NCBI GenBank assembly: GCA_039801505.1
Contig: JBDRUV010000001.1
Coordinates: 62,001 to 126,000 of the forward strand
Source of the DNA: a candidate division WOR-3 bacterium
Lineage (GTDB): Bacteria; Hydrothermota; Tepidihabitantia; Tepidihabitantales; CAIPLT01
Reading direction: 5' to 3'
DNA: 64,000 bases
Shown: in pieces, positions 1 to 8,323 of the stretch
How the letters are laid out: the number at the start of each line of letters is the position of its first letter
Numbering within the stretch: position 1 is the stretch's first letter
Notes under the pieces: generated by a model
What the model was told of the DNA's origin: nothing
The model's input: only the letters and a program-made list of their open reading frames with translations
The model's database searches: none
Position numbers and translations under genes: made by a program

Positions 1-2
1 TT

Positions 3-356
3 AAAGCCCGCAAGACACTAGTCGTGTTTCCCGAAGGTACCAGAAACTATCAGAGCGCTCTTTTGGGCTTTAATAAGGGCGGCGCTTTTTTAGCCATGAT
101 TGCCAATGTTCCGATTATTCCTACGGCAATTTTAGGAATCAAAGATATTTGGTGTGGCCGACTTTACAAACTGATCGACAACTTGCCCATAGCAACTACC
201 AGTCGGAAATCGCTGATTAGCGAAGTGATTATTAAATTTGGGAAACCGATATATCCAACCGATCAAAAAACCAATCACCGCCAAGCGATAACCGAACTTA
301 CCCTGGCAACTAAGAAGGCAATTGAAAATTTAATTTATGAACACGCCAAGAGTTAA
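3..356 (+). CDS. plsC: 1-acyl-sn-glycerol-3-phosphate acyltransferase, 3' part only
   Basis: The gene is cut by the left window edge; the reading frame is open from base 3. It carries the FPEGTR motif (motif III of the PlsC/LPLAT family, which binds the glycerol-phosphate) followed by a GFNKGGAFLA stretch and a VPIIPTAI strand typical of motif IV. The catalytic HX4D motif must lie upstream, outside the window. The product acylates lysophosphatidic acid to phosphatidic acid at the inner membrane in phospholipid synthesis. Its last 20 bases overlap ispH, and the order plsC-ispH-rpsA is a well-known bacterial operon, which supports the call. Family level is clear; the exact acyl donor cannot be told. 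Confidence 0.88.
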   Translation, partial: KARKTLVVFPEGTRNYQSALLGFNKGGAFLAMIANVPIIPTAILGIKDIWCGRLYKLIDNLPIATTSRKSLISEVIIKFGKPIYPTDQKTNHRQAITELTLATKKAIENLIYEHAKS

Positions 357-1308
357 AATTATTATACCGGAACCATACGGATTTTGTTCAGGAGTAAAAA
401 GAGCCCTAAGGCTAATCCAAAATGCCTTAAAGAAAACGAGCACTGTTCCAATAATTACCCTTGGGGAATTAATTCATAATCCCCAGGTGCTTTTAGAGCT
501 TAAAAAAGCAAACGTCGTAAGCGTTAAAAGTTTAAATGAACTCACAAAGTATGCTGGCGTCAAAAAAGCATTTGTTGTAATTCGTTCTCACGGCTGCGCT
601 CCAGAAATAAAAGAAGCAATAAGAAAGATGGGTTTTAAAATCATTGATGCCACATGCCCAACCGTTAATCGGGTTTCGAGGTATGCCCAACAATTGTATA
701 ACGAAGACTATTTTGTTGTTGTAATAGGTAATAAGGACCATCCGGAAGTAAAAGGTATCTTAGGCCATGTTCCTGATAAAACTCGGATTGCGGTTTACAA
801 CTCCCAAATTCCCCAGCAGCTTCGTAATAAGGCCAAAAAAATTGCTCTTTTGGCTCAAACCACAATTACTAAAGAAGAATTTCTTTCAGTCATAGCTCGG
901 TTTAATGTTTTAGATTTTGAAGAGGTTAGAATTGTTAACACTTTATGTAAGGAAGCCCAACTTCGTCAAAGCTCTTGCCAAAACTTAAAAAATTGTGTAG
1001 AATTAATAATCGTTATTGGCGGGCGAAATAGTGCTAATACTAAAAGTCTCTGTAAACTTGCGTCAGGTGCGAGGGCGAAAGTGATTCAGGTCACAAGAAG
1101 TCAAGAGTTACTAAAAAACCGGATAGTGCGAAAAATGTTTTCCAAACCGCGATCAGAAATTACGATCGGAATTATTAGCGGTGCTTCGACACCCAAGAAA
1201 GCAGTTACCCAGGTGGTTGCAACCCTAAAAAGTCTTGCGCAAAACGCCCGGCTGATAACTAAATTTTCGAAATCTCATTTTAAGGAGGTCTTAAATAATA
1301 ATGAGTGA
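337..1308 (+). CDS. ispH: 4-hydroxy-3-methylbut-2-enyl diphosphate reductase
   Basis: IspH (LytB) performs the last step of the MEP isoprenoid pathway, reducing HMBPP to IPP and DMAPP with a [4Fe-4S] cluster. At 323 residues it has normal length. The N-terminal GFCSGVKRA motif gives the first cluster cysteine (Cys17), DATCPTVNRV the second and NTLCKEAQLRQ the third; GELIHNP and RSHG carry conserved substrate-binding residues. The NTLC region departs somewhat from the usual NTICxAT pattern, and there are extra cysteines just after it (RQSSCQNLKNC). It overlaps plsC upstream by 20 bases and rpsA downstream by 8, so the three are probably translationally coupled. Confidence 0.95.
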   Translation: MNTPRVKIIIPEPYGFCSGVKRALRLIQNALKKTSTVPIITLGELIHNPQVLLELKKANVVSVKSLNELTKYAGVKKAFVVIRSHGCAPEIKEAIRKMGFKIIDATCPTVNRVSRYAQQLYNEDYFVVVIGNKDHPEVKGILGHVPDKTRIAVYNSQIPQQLRNKAKKIALLAQTTITKEEFLSVIARFNVLDFEEVRIVNTLCKEAQLRQSSCQNLKNCVELIIVIGGRNSANTKSLCKLASGARAKVIQVTRSQELLKNRIVRKMFSKPRSEITIGIISGASTPKKAVTQVVATLKSLAQNARLITKFSKSHFKEVLNNNE

Positions 1309-3070
1309 CATTAATCAAACCAATAATCTTAAATCCCAGAAAGGAGACGAGTATTTAGATTTATATAGTTATACTTTTCGTGAATTAAATCCCGGTGACA
1401 TTGTTAAAGGACGAATTGTTCGATGTCTTGCTAATGGGGTTATTGTAGATATTGGACTTAAGTCCGAGGCTTTCTTACCGCTCGATGAATTTTCCCCAGG
1501 CGAGGAGATCGTTGAAGGCCAAGAAATTTCAGTATTGGTTGAGGAGGTGGAAAACAAAGAAGGGATCCCGGTAATTTCGAAACGTAAAGCCGAAACCAAA
1601 ATCGCTTGGAAAATATTTGAGGAAAAGTTTGCCAACAAGGAAAGTATTCAGGCAAAGGTTATAAATAAAGTTAAAGGCGGTTTAACTGTGGAAATTCACG
1701 GTTTTCCAGCATTTCTTCCTGGCAGTCAAGTTGACTTAAAGCCCGTGATAAATTTTGATGAGCTTATCGGCAAAACATTAGAGGTCCGAATCTTAAACCT
1801 AAATCCTCAAAAACGGAACATTGTTGTTTCCCGCAGAGTAATTTTAGAAGAACGTCTACTGGAGGCTCGTAAACGAGTTTTTTCTCAGGTTAAACCCGGT
1901 GACATTGTTGAGGCCACAGTTACTGGTATTGCTGATTTTGGTGTTTTTGTAGAAATTGATGGTGTGCCAGCCTTACTGCATATTTCCGACTTGTCTTGGG
2001 ATAAGGTAGTTCACCCCCGAGAGTTAGTGCAAATTGGCCAACAGTTAAAAGTCAAAGTGTTGACGGTTGACTACGAAAACTATCGAATTACCGTAGGGCT
2101 AAAACAACTCACCCCTCATCCTTGGGAAGCGGTCGAAGCGAAATATCCAATCGGGTCTAAAGTTACGGGCAAGGTAACTTCAATTGTTGATTACGGTGCT
2201 TTCGTAGAGCTCGAGCCAAATATTGAAGGATTGATTCATATCTCCGAAATGTCCTGGGACCGTTCGGTACACCATCCCTCCCAAATATTGAAAGTGGGCG
2301 ATATTGTCTCCGCCGTAGTTTTAAATATTGATCGCGATAACCGAAAAATTTCTTTAGGACTTAAACAGACCCTACCCGATCCTTGGTCCATGATTGATGA
2401 GAAGTTTCAAATTGGCCAAAAAGTGGAAGGTCGAGTTGTAGGACTTAAAAACTTTGGGGCCTTTGTAGAAATTGAACCCGGTATTGTCGGTTTGGTTCGC
2501 AATCAAGATTTATCATGGACTAAAAAGGTTCGGCATCCCCGTGAAGTGTTAAAGCGTAACCAAAAAATTGAGGCAATTATATTAGATATCGACCGAGAAT
2601 TAAGACAACTGACCTTGGGCTATAAGCAGATCCAAGAAGATCCATTTTATACATTCAGTACGGAATATAAGGTGGGCGACAAAATTAAGGCTCGAATTGT
2701 TGATATAAATAGCGCGGGACTTATTGTAAGCCTACCCCATCAGCTCGAAGGATTTGTTCCAAAGTCGCAGTTGGTTCGGAGTTTAGATGAGAAAAACAAG
2801 AAAAAAGATCAAGAAGTTCAAGAAGAACCTCCGTATCAAATTGGTAGCGAAATAGAACTTCAGATTACTTTTATTGATTACGATAACCGAAAAATTGGGT
2901 TATCAGAAAAAGCGGTATATGCTAGTGAGCTTAAAAAAGAACGGAAAAAAGAAACTGTAGAAGAATTCGAACCCGAAGAAACCAAGCCTCGCTTTACCTT
3001 AGAAGACCATCTCGGAGGAGTCTCGATTTTAGATACAGAACCCAAGAAAAAGAAGAAAAATAAAAAATAA
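1301..3070 (+). CDS. rpsA: Ribosomal protein S1 with six S1 domains
   Basis: A 589-residue RNA-binding protein with six S1 (OB-fold) repeats beginning roughly at residues 31, 115, 204, 288, 373 and 460; repeats 3-5 have the best consensus (GVFVEIDGVPALLHISDLSW, GAFVELEPN and GAFVEIEPG). A lysine-rich tail (KKKKKNKK) follows. S1 helps the 30S subunit capture mRNA. The start ATG lies inside the end of ispH and is preceded by a strong Shine-Dalgarno TAAGGAGG, so this start is firm. The ispH-rpsA pairing is common and even fused in some Clostridia. With many leaderless-looking genes in this window, the S1-dependent route would serve only part of the mRNAs (inference). Confidence 0.95.
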   Translation: MSDINQTNNLKSQKGDEYLDLYSYTFRELNPGDIVKGRIVRCLANGVIVDIGLKSEAFLPLDEFSPGEEIVEGQEISVLVEEVENKEGIPVISKRKAETKIAWKIFEEKFANKESIQAKVINKVKGGLTVEIHGFPAFLPGSQVDLKPVINFDELIGKTLEVRILNLNPQKRNIVVSRRVILEERLLEARKRVFSQVKPGDIVEATVTGIADFGVFVEIDGVPALLHISDLSWDKVVHPRELVQIGQQLKVKVLTVDYENYRITVGLKQLTPHPWEAVEAKYPIGSKVTGKVTSIVDYGAFVELEPNIEGLIHISEMSWDRSVHHPSQILKVGDIVSAVVLNIDRDNRKISLGLKQTLPDPWSMIDEKFQIGQKVEGRVVGLKNFGAFVEIEPGIVGLVRNQDLSWTKKVRHPREVLKRNQKIEAIILDIDRELRQLTLGYKQIQEDPFYTFSTEYKVGDKIKARIVDINSAGLIVSLPHQLEGFVPKSQLVRSLDEKNKKKDQEVQEEPPYQIGSEIELQITFIDYDNRKIGLSEKAVYASELKKERKKETVEEFEPEETKPRFTLEDHLGGVSILDTEPKKKKKNKK

Positions 3071-3075
3071 AAGCT

Positions 3076-4224
3076 GTGGCAGACGTTAAAGTTTATACCA
3101 TCGGTTGCCGGTTAAATCAGGCTGAGGGCGAAATTTTAGGTGCAATTTTAGGCGAACAATTTGCAAGTAGCGAAAAAATTTTTGTAATTAACACTTGCGC
3201 CGTAACTAAAACAGCCGTGCGGAAATCGTTAAAAATCGTCCGGCGCATTAACCGTGTCAAAAGTCCTGAAGACAAGATAGTTATTACTGGATGCCTTACT
3301 GAAGCCTCGGAAATGGAGCGTATCAAGAATTTTGATTTGATCATTACTCAAAAAGAAAAGGCCAAGTTAATCACAGATTTTCAGCTGACGCCAAAAAACT
3401 TTATCGGTAAGCGGGCCCGACCATTAGTAAAAGTTGCTGACGGTTGTGTAAATTCTTGTACTTTTTGCTTGGCACGGGTGATTCGGGGTCCTTTGGTTTC
3501 ATTTAGTCCAGAGAAAATAATAAAAGAGATAGAAATTATTAGCAAGGCTGGGTGTAAAGAAGTGGTACTAACAGCATTAAATCTTGGTGCCTATGGGCTA
3601 GATTTAGGGATTTCGCTTACAAAATTACTAAGAACTATCCCAGATTTTGATATTAGACTTAGATTAAGTTCTATTGAACCCGATATGATTACCAGAGAAC
3701 TTTTGGAACTATTTACGACCAAACGACTATGCCGGCATTTACATATTCCAATTCAATCCGGAGACGACGACGTATTACAGGCGATGGGACGAAAATATCG
3801 TACGTCAGATATTAAACGAATCTTTGATATGATTATAAAATATTTACCAGATGCTAATATTGGTACAGATATTATAGTAGGATTTCCTAATGAAACAGAA
3901 GAAGCATTTTTGCGAACTGTAAAATTATTAAATGAACTTCCGATAAGTTATCTACACATATTTCCCTATTCGCCTCGCAAAGGGACATTCGCATACCAGC
4001 TATATGACCCAATTTCGCTGCAAGTCAAAAGAGAACGGATAACAATACTTAAAGAAGTAAGTATTAAAAAACGAATAGAATACCGTAAACGATTTTTAGG
4101 CAAGAAGCTTGAGGCAATTGTGGAATCTAAAAAACTCGCACTATCTGATAATTACCTTAAAATTACCCTCACTGGTAATGATTATAGAGTAGGAGATCTA
4201 ATAGAAGTTGTTTTAACAAATTGA
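3076..4224 (+). CDS. mtaB: MtaB-type tRNA methylthiotransferase (radical SAM)
   Basis: A 382-residue MiaB/MtaB family protein. The N-terminal UPF0004 domain opens with VYTIGCRLNQAEGE and has two further cysteines (NTCAVT, TGCLTE) for the auxiliary [4Fe-4S] cluster. The radical SAM motif is CVNSCTFC within VKVADGC. A short TRAM-like tail closes the protein. The GCRLNQ/GCKVNQ signature points to the MtaB branch, which converts ct6A/t6A37 to ms2t6A in tRNAs decoding ANN codons, rather than MiaB or RimO. It starts with GTG 5 bases after rpsA. The sister YqeV family cannot be excluded as a finer label. Confidence 0.85.
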   Translation: MADVKVYTIGCRLNQAEGEILGAILGEQFASSEKIFVINTCAVTKTAVRKSLKIVRRINRVKSPEDKIVITGCLTEASEMERIKNFDLIITQKEKAKLITDFQLTPKNFIGKRARPLVKVADGCVNSCTFCLARVIRGPLVSFSPEKIIKEIEIISKAGCKEVVLTALNLGAYGLDLGISLTKLLRTIPDFDIRLRLSSIEPDMITRELLELFTTKRLCRHLHIPIQSGDDDVLQAMGRKYRTSDIKRIFDMIIKYLPDANIGTDIIVGFPNETEEAFLRTVKLLNELPISYLHIFPYSPRKGTFAYQLYDPISLQVKRERITILKEVSIKKRIEYRKRFLGKKLEAIVESKKLALSDNYLKITLTGNDYRVGDLIEVVLTN

Positions 4225-4234
4225 AATTTATACT

Positions 4235-5230
4235 ATGAAACATCGAATTTTATTTTTAATTAGCATTATTCTTAGTACGACGGCCTTTGCTAAAGATGCC
4301 AAGATTGGCTATGTAAACCTTAAATATCTACTTGAAAACTACGAGACTGCTCAAAGTGCTCAACGTACCTTAGATTTAGAAGTCATGCGCTATAAGATTA
4401 TCGCCGATTCACTTAAAAGAAATTATGAAGCACTAGAAGCGGCATTAGCTTCCCAGAGGTTAATTTTATCAGAAGCGGCGATTCGAGCGAAAGAGATTGA
4501 AATTAATGAAGCTAAACGGCAATACGATGTATACGTTGAAGAAATTTGGGGGAAAGGCGGAAAATTTGAGCGTAAGAACAAGGAGTTAATTGCTCCGATT
4601 ATGCAGGAAATAAAAAATGTTTGCGCTGATATCGCAAAGAAAGAGGGGTTTGTGTTAATTATCGATATTAGCCAAACCCCTGTTCTTTATGCCCAGAGCG
4701 GGCTTGATCTTACAGAAAAAATTCTTTCAGAGCTTAAAGCCCGTGCTGGTGTAATAAGTTCTCAGGCAGCCCAGAGTAAAACCGCAACGGTCGATACTTC
4801 GCCGGCTGTAGTTCGAGAGATAAAAATAGCCGTATTACCATTCTTTAACGAAAACCGAGAAAGTCAGCAAGAAAATATAGGGGCACAAATTCAGCAGGCA
4901 ATAATTGATATAATAAAGACATTCCCCCAAACACAAATTATTGCGAAGGGCGAAATAAACAATGCACTGCTTTCTCGAAATATTACATCAACCTCGGAAA
5001 TTAATGATGCCGACGCCCTGTCGATCGGCTTGATGTTAAATGCTAAATATGTAGTATTTGGTAGTAATCGAAAAGAAGGGAATCTTATCCGGGTGACCAT
5101 TAAAGTCTTGGATCCTGAGAAAAATGAACAAATTACTGATATGGAACTTGAGATTACAAGAAAAGAACTATTAAAACAAGAATTAGGTGAGGCAGTTAAA
5201 CGATTTTTAAAGATTGTTGAAAAGAAATAA
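4235..5230 (+). CDS. Exported Skp/OmpH-like protein fused to a CsgG/LpoB/TolB-N-like domain
   Basis: The 331-residue protein begins with a signal peptide (residues 1-19, hydrophobic core LFLISIILSTTAFA, cleavage after AFA). Residues about 22-171 match the OmpH/Skp chaperone: AKIGYVNLKYLLENYETAQ, a long charged coiled-coil hairpin, then the GFVLIIDISQTPVLYAQSGLDLT end typical of Skp. After a Ser/Thr/Ala linker (about 172-193) a second domain starts with IKIAVLPFFNENR, the opening strand of the CsgG/LpoB/FlgO/TolB-N fold, and runs to the end. Skp carries unfolded outer-membrane proteins in the periplasm. The second domain is not a usual part of Skp. Adjacent fabZ fits the classic skp-lpxD-fabZ neighbourhood, with lpxD missing. 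The second-domain call rests on its opening motif and length. Confidence 0.75.
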   Translation: MKHRILFLISIILSTTAFAKDAKIGYVNLKYLLENYETAQSAQRTLDLEVMRYKIIADSLKRNYEALEAALASQRLILSEAAIRAKEIEINEAKRQYDVYVEEIWGKGGKFERKNKELIAPIMQEIKNVCADIAKKEGFVLIIDISQTPVLYAQSGLDLTEKILSELKARAGVISSQAAQSKTATVDTSPAVVREIKIAVLPFFNENRESQQENIGAQIQQAIIDIIKTFPQTQIIAKGEINNALLSRNITSTSEINDADALSIGLMLNAKYVVFGSNRKEGNLIRVTIKVLDPEKNEQITDMELEITRKELLKQELGEAVKRFLKIVEKK

Positions 5231-5236
5231 TGTAGA

Positions 5237-5737
5237 ATGAACTTGGATTCACTTAAAGAAATTTTTTCTAAATCGGTCTTAGAGATAACAGATATAAAAA
5301 AAATTTTACCGCATCGCTATCCGTTTCTAATGCTCGATCGAATTATTTCTCTAGAGGGAAATAAAATTATTGCGACCAAAAATGTCTCCGGCAACGAAGA
5401 ATATTTTTTAGGGCATTTTCCAGATTTTCCTTTAATGCCCGGTGTTTTGATGATTGAGGCCTTGGCCCAAGCTGGCGGAATTCTTTTACTTTATCGAGAA
5501 ACTTTGCAGGCCCAAGAAGAACTTAAAGGGTATCTGCCTTTATTTTTGGGGATCTCCAATGCTCGGTTTAAAAAAATGGTTCGTCCTGGGGATATATTAG
5601 AAATATCATGTGAGTGTTTGTCGATAAAAGCAAAAATCGCCAAAGTTAAAGGTGAAATTTATCTTTTGCGCATAACGCCTACTGATTATAGACGTGAATT
5701 AGCATGCAGTGCCGAGCTTTTAATTGGATATCAATAA
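5237..5737 (+). CDS. fabZ: 3-hydroxyacyl-ACP dehydratase FabZ
   Basis: A hot-dog-fold dehydratase of 166 residues. LPHRYPFLMLDRI is the FabZ signature and holds the catalytic histidine; GHFPDFPLMPGVLMIEALAQAGG holds the catalytic glutamate. It removes water from 3-hydroxyacyl-ACP in the fatty acid elongation cycle. It lies 6 bases after the Skp fusion gene, echoing the skp-lpxD-fabZ-lpxA cluster of Gram-negative bacteria although the Lpx genes are absent here. The N-terminus is about 15 residues longer than usual; a start at an internal codon cannot be ruled out. Confidence 0.93.
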   Translation: MNLDSLKEIFSKSVLEITDIKKILPHRYPFLMLDRIISLEGNKIIATKNVSGNEEYFLGHFPDFPLMPGVLMIEALAQAGGILLLYRETLQAQEELKGYLPLFLGISNARFKKMVRPGDILEISCECLSIKAKIAKVKGEIYLLRITPTDYRRELACSAELLIGYQ

Positions 5738-5815
5738 TTCCAAGGTAATTTAATAATGTTTAACAACACCTCATACCCCCAAAAGCATTAATACGTTTTT
5801 GACTACCAAGTTAAC

Positions 5816-5848
5816 TTTTCAAAGACAACATTGTGTTTTCTTTGAAAA
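5816..5848. terminator. Inverted repeat downstream of fabZ, possible transcription terminator
   Basis: A perfect 9-base inverted repeat, TTTTCAAAG at 5816-5824 and CTTTGAAAA at 5840-5848, with a 15-base spacer, in the fabZ-folC gap. The stem is A/T-rich and no long U-tract follows, so it may instead be an operator or a bidirectional signal. Confidence 0.35.
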
Positions 5849-5899
5849 TATCTGGTGTCAACATAGAATAACCGTATTTTTCAGGTAATGTAAGATTCA

Positions 5900-5921
5900 A
5901 TCATTAAATAATGATTATAAC
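5900..5921 (+). promoter_or_regulatory. 16-bp palindrome abutting a -10 box before folC
   Basis: Bases 5900-5915 form the perfect palindrome ATCATTA-AA-TAATGAT. It is followed directly by TATAAC (5916-5921), a -10-like hexamer 9 bases before the folC ATG. No good -35 box is seen at the right distance and no Shine-Dalgarno precedes the ATG. A palindrome in this place could be a repressor or activator site. Confidence 0.4.
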
Positions 5922-5930
5922 AGAGATACA

Positions 5931-7271
5931 ATGAACTATACAAAGCACCTCGATGAGTTTTTGTTATCACTGATTGATTATGAACGAAAGTCCTCAGCGT
6001 ATTATGATTTTAAACTTCTCAAATACAAGAAATTTTTAAGGGCGATTGGCAGTCCGAATAAACGACTCCCTAAACCTATAATTATTGCCGGCACTAAAGG
6101 TAAAGGCTCAACAGCCAACTTTATTGCTCAGGCGCTGGTTTCAGTCGGCTATAAGGTGGGACTTTACACCTCTCCGCATCTCTTATCTTACAGAGAACGG
6201 ATTAAGGTTAACAATCGCCCAATTTCAATTAGGGCATTTTATAGGATCGTAGAGCAACTAAAACCCCAGATAATTAAATACCATCTAACATTTTTTGAGG
6301 TTTTAACGACTATTGCATATTTATATTTTATTGAAAATGATGTTGACTTTTCAATTTTAGAGGTAGGACTTGGTGGCCGGTTAGATGCTACGAACACAAC
6401 AAGACCAATAGTTTCGGTTATTACAAAAATCGGATACGATCATCTTGAGGTTCTTGGTAAAACCTTAGCTGAGATCGCATTAGAGAAAGCTGGTATTATT
6501 AAGAAAAACAGTTTTGTAGTCTCGGCATCGCAGCGGCCAGTGGTATATAAAACCTTAAAGAGTTATTTACAATCAAAGAATATCCCAGCAAGTAAATTTT
6601 ACTACGTTCCCGACCATCTTTCAGCTTACAAGATAAAAATCTCAGCCACCGGCACAGAATTTATCCTATTCGATAATGACGATTCAAGTTCGTTTAAGTT
6701 AAAGATCAATCTTTTGGGCAAGCATCAAATAGAAAACCTTCTAACTGCATATGGCGTTTTAAAGTATTTAAAAGTTAATAATTTTATTCCCCCAAGAGAA
6801 TTCCTAAAGGCAATAAACTTCGGATTTCGCTCTGTGAAACTTAAGGGCCGAATAGAAATTTTAACCAGAAATCCGCCAATCATCATCGATGTTGCTCATA
6901 ATCCTGATTCGATAGCCGCGCTGAGGGCGGTGCTTAAAAAATTTTTTAAAAGAAAAGCCGTAGTAGTTTTTGCCGCATCACAAGGTAAGTTAGTGCGGCG
7001 CATGTTTATTATACTAAAAGATACCAGTAAACACTTAATCCTAACCGAATCACCTAATCCCCGAACAATTCCGATAATTGAGCTAAAAAAAATTGCTCGT
7101 AAACTTAAAATCAGCTGCCAAGCTTTTGAAGATTATCTAGAGGCATTTAAATATGCCGTATCTGTACAGAAAAAAGACCCACTGACTCCACTAGTAATTT
7201 GCGGATCGTTTTATTTGGCCGAAGCTGCCTATCGGTATTTGACAAAATTTATCGCAGCTGCTGGCAAGTAG
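5931..7271 (+). CDS. folC: Bifunctional folylpolyglutamate/dihydrofolate synthase
   Basis: A Mur-ligase family enzyme of 446 residues that adds glutamate to folates (and possibly to dihydropteroate). The ATP-binding loop is GTKGKGSTANFIAQAL; TSPHLLSYRERIKVN is the FolC folate-loop signature; LEVGLGGRLDATN and the HNPDS element (IIDVAHNPDSIAALR) near residue 325 mark the C-terminal domain. The start has a -10-like box 9 bases upstream and no Shine-Dalgarno site. The 3' end overlaps that of mutM on the opposite strand by 23 bases, a tail-to-tail overlap. Confidence 0.93.
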   Translation: MNYTKHLDEFLLSLIDYERKSSAYYDFKLLKYKKFLRAIGSPNKRLPKPIIIAGTKGKGSTANFIAQALVSVGYKVGLYTSPHLLSYRERIKVNNRPISIRAFYRIVEQLKPQIIKYHLTFFEVLTTIAYLYFIENDVDFSILEVGLGGRLDATNTTRPIVSVITKIGYDHLEVLGKTLAEIALEKAGIIKKNSFVVSASQRPVVYKTLKSYLQSKNIPASKFYYVPDHLSAYKIKISATGTEFILFDNDDSSSFKLKINLLGKHQIENLLTAYGVLKYLKVNNFIPPREFLKAINFGFRSVKLKGRIEILTRNPPIIIDVAHNPDSIAALRAVLKKFFKRKAVVVFAASQGKLVRRMFIILKDTSKHLILTESPNPRTIPIIELKKIARKLKISCQAFEDYLEAFKYAVSVQKKDPLTPLVICGSFYLAEAAYRYLTKFIAAAGK

Positions 7272-8085
7272 GACAAAACCGCGTGCGGCGATTGCCGAAT
7301 TTAAGAAATGAAATTATAGCGCCGCATTTAAGACATTTTTCGCCCTCTCGGTTATAAACATACGCTGATAGTTGATACCCTCCGGAACTGCCATCTGGAC
7401 GAAGGTAATCTCTTACCGAACTGCCTTTAGTTTTTAGAGCCCGGCGCAAGATTAATTTTAAAGCACGCGTTAGCTTTTTAATTTCAGATAAGGACAATTT
7501 ATTAGCTGGTGTCCAGGGGTGTATTCCGGCTAAAAACAGTGCTTCATCAGAATAAATATTGCCAACGCCAGCACAGATTGTTTGATCTAGAAGCAATGTC
7601 TTGATCTTTGCCCTGCGATTCTTAATTTTATTAAACAAATACTTATAATTAAAATCGTTTGAGGTGGGTTCCAATCCAAGGTTTTTTAAGCCAGAAAGCT
7701 CTTTGGGATATTTATTATTGTGGATTAAATAAACCTTACCCAATGCCCGAGGCTCAAAAAAACTTAAGGCGTCGCCATTGTTAAATGTAAGTCGCAGCCG
7801 TTCGGTCTTTTGGGGCTGGACTTTAGAATTTAAAAAATATCTAAGTTGACCAGAGAGTCTTAAGTGAAAGACCAAAATTTTATTCTTGCTTAACGATATT
7901 AAAATATATTTACCACGAGTAAAAATATCTTTAATTTTTTGGTTCAAAAGACTACGCACAAAATCTTTAGGTGTTGGATAACCGATACTATCCGGTCGAT
8001 AAATATCGATGTGCTGAATTTGTTTGTTTTTTATTAAAGGGCTTAGCTCTTGACAAATCGTTTGGACTTCAGGAAGTTCGGGCAT
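7249..8085 (-). CDS. mutM: Formamidopyrimidine-DNA glycosylase
   Basis: A 278-residue base-excision repair enzyme that removes 8-oxoguanine and formamidopyrimidines and nicks the site. The start MPELPEVQTI supplies the catalytic Pro2 and Glu3; a conserved Lys lies in the GRGKYIL-like strand (FTRGKYILI). The helix-two-turn-helix segment ICAGVGNIYSDEALFLAGIHP and the zinc finger CLKCG...CPTCQQ at the C-terminus are complete. It is the last gene of the set DUF89-hypC-mutM; the hypC stop codon directly abuts the mutM start. Confidence 0.96.
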   Translation of the reverse strand: MPELPEVQTICQELSPLIKNKQIQHIDIYRPDSIGYPTPKDFVRSLLNQKIKDIFTRGKYILISLSKNKILVFHLRLSGQLRYFLNSKVQPQKTERLRLTFNNGDALSFFEPRALGKVYLIHNNKYPKELSGLKNLGLEPTSNDFNYKYLFNKIKNRRAKIKTLLLDQTICAGVGNIYSDEALFLAGIHPWTPANKLSLSEIKKLTRALKLILRRALKTKGSSVRDYLRPDGSSGGYQLSAYVYNREGEKCLKCGAIISFLKFGNRRTRFCPTCQQLR

Positions 8086-8322
8086 TTAGGAATGCCGAGA
8101 ATTTTTATTAAGCCTACTGATGTCTTTAAAGATTTTCAGGGTTTCTTGGGCATATTTTTTATCAATTATTTTTAATGCAAATCCAGCATGGACAATAACA
8201 TAATCGCCGACTTTGACCTGTGGGCATAACAGAATGTTTATTTCTCGGCGAATACCCGAAACGTCAACCGTTGCCGTATCGCCTTTAATTTTTATGACCT
8301 TAGCTGGTATTGCTAGGCACAT
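8086..8322 (-). CDS. hypC: HypC/HybG/HupF hydrogenase assembly chaperone
   Basis: A 78-residue protein starting MCLAIPAKVIKI, the HypC signature; Cys2 binds the Fe(CN)2CO unit with HypD during NiFe-hydrogenase maturation. The central VDVSGIRREINILL and GDYVIVHAGFALKIID strands fit the small OB fold. A longer open frame exists upstream, but the MCLAIP start is fixed by the family because Cys2 must follow the cleaved Met. The gene sits 1 base after the DUF89 gene. No other hyp or hydrogenase genes are in the window, so partners must be encoded elsewhere. Confidence 0.93.
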   Translation of the reverse strand: MCLAIPAKVIKIKGDTATVDVSGIRREINILLCPQVKVGDYVIVHAGFALKIIDKKYAQETLKIFKDISRLNKNSRHS

Positions 8323-8323
8323 T

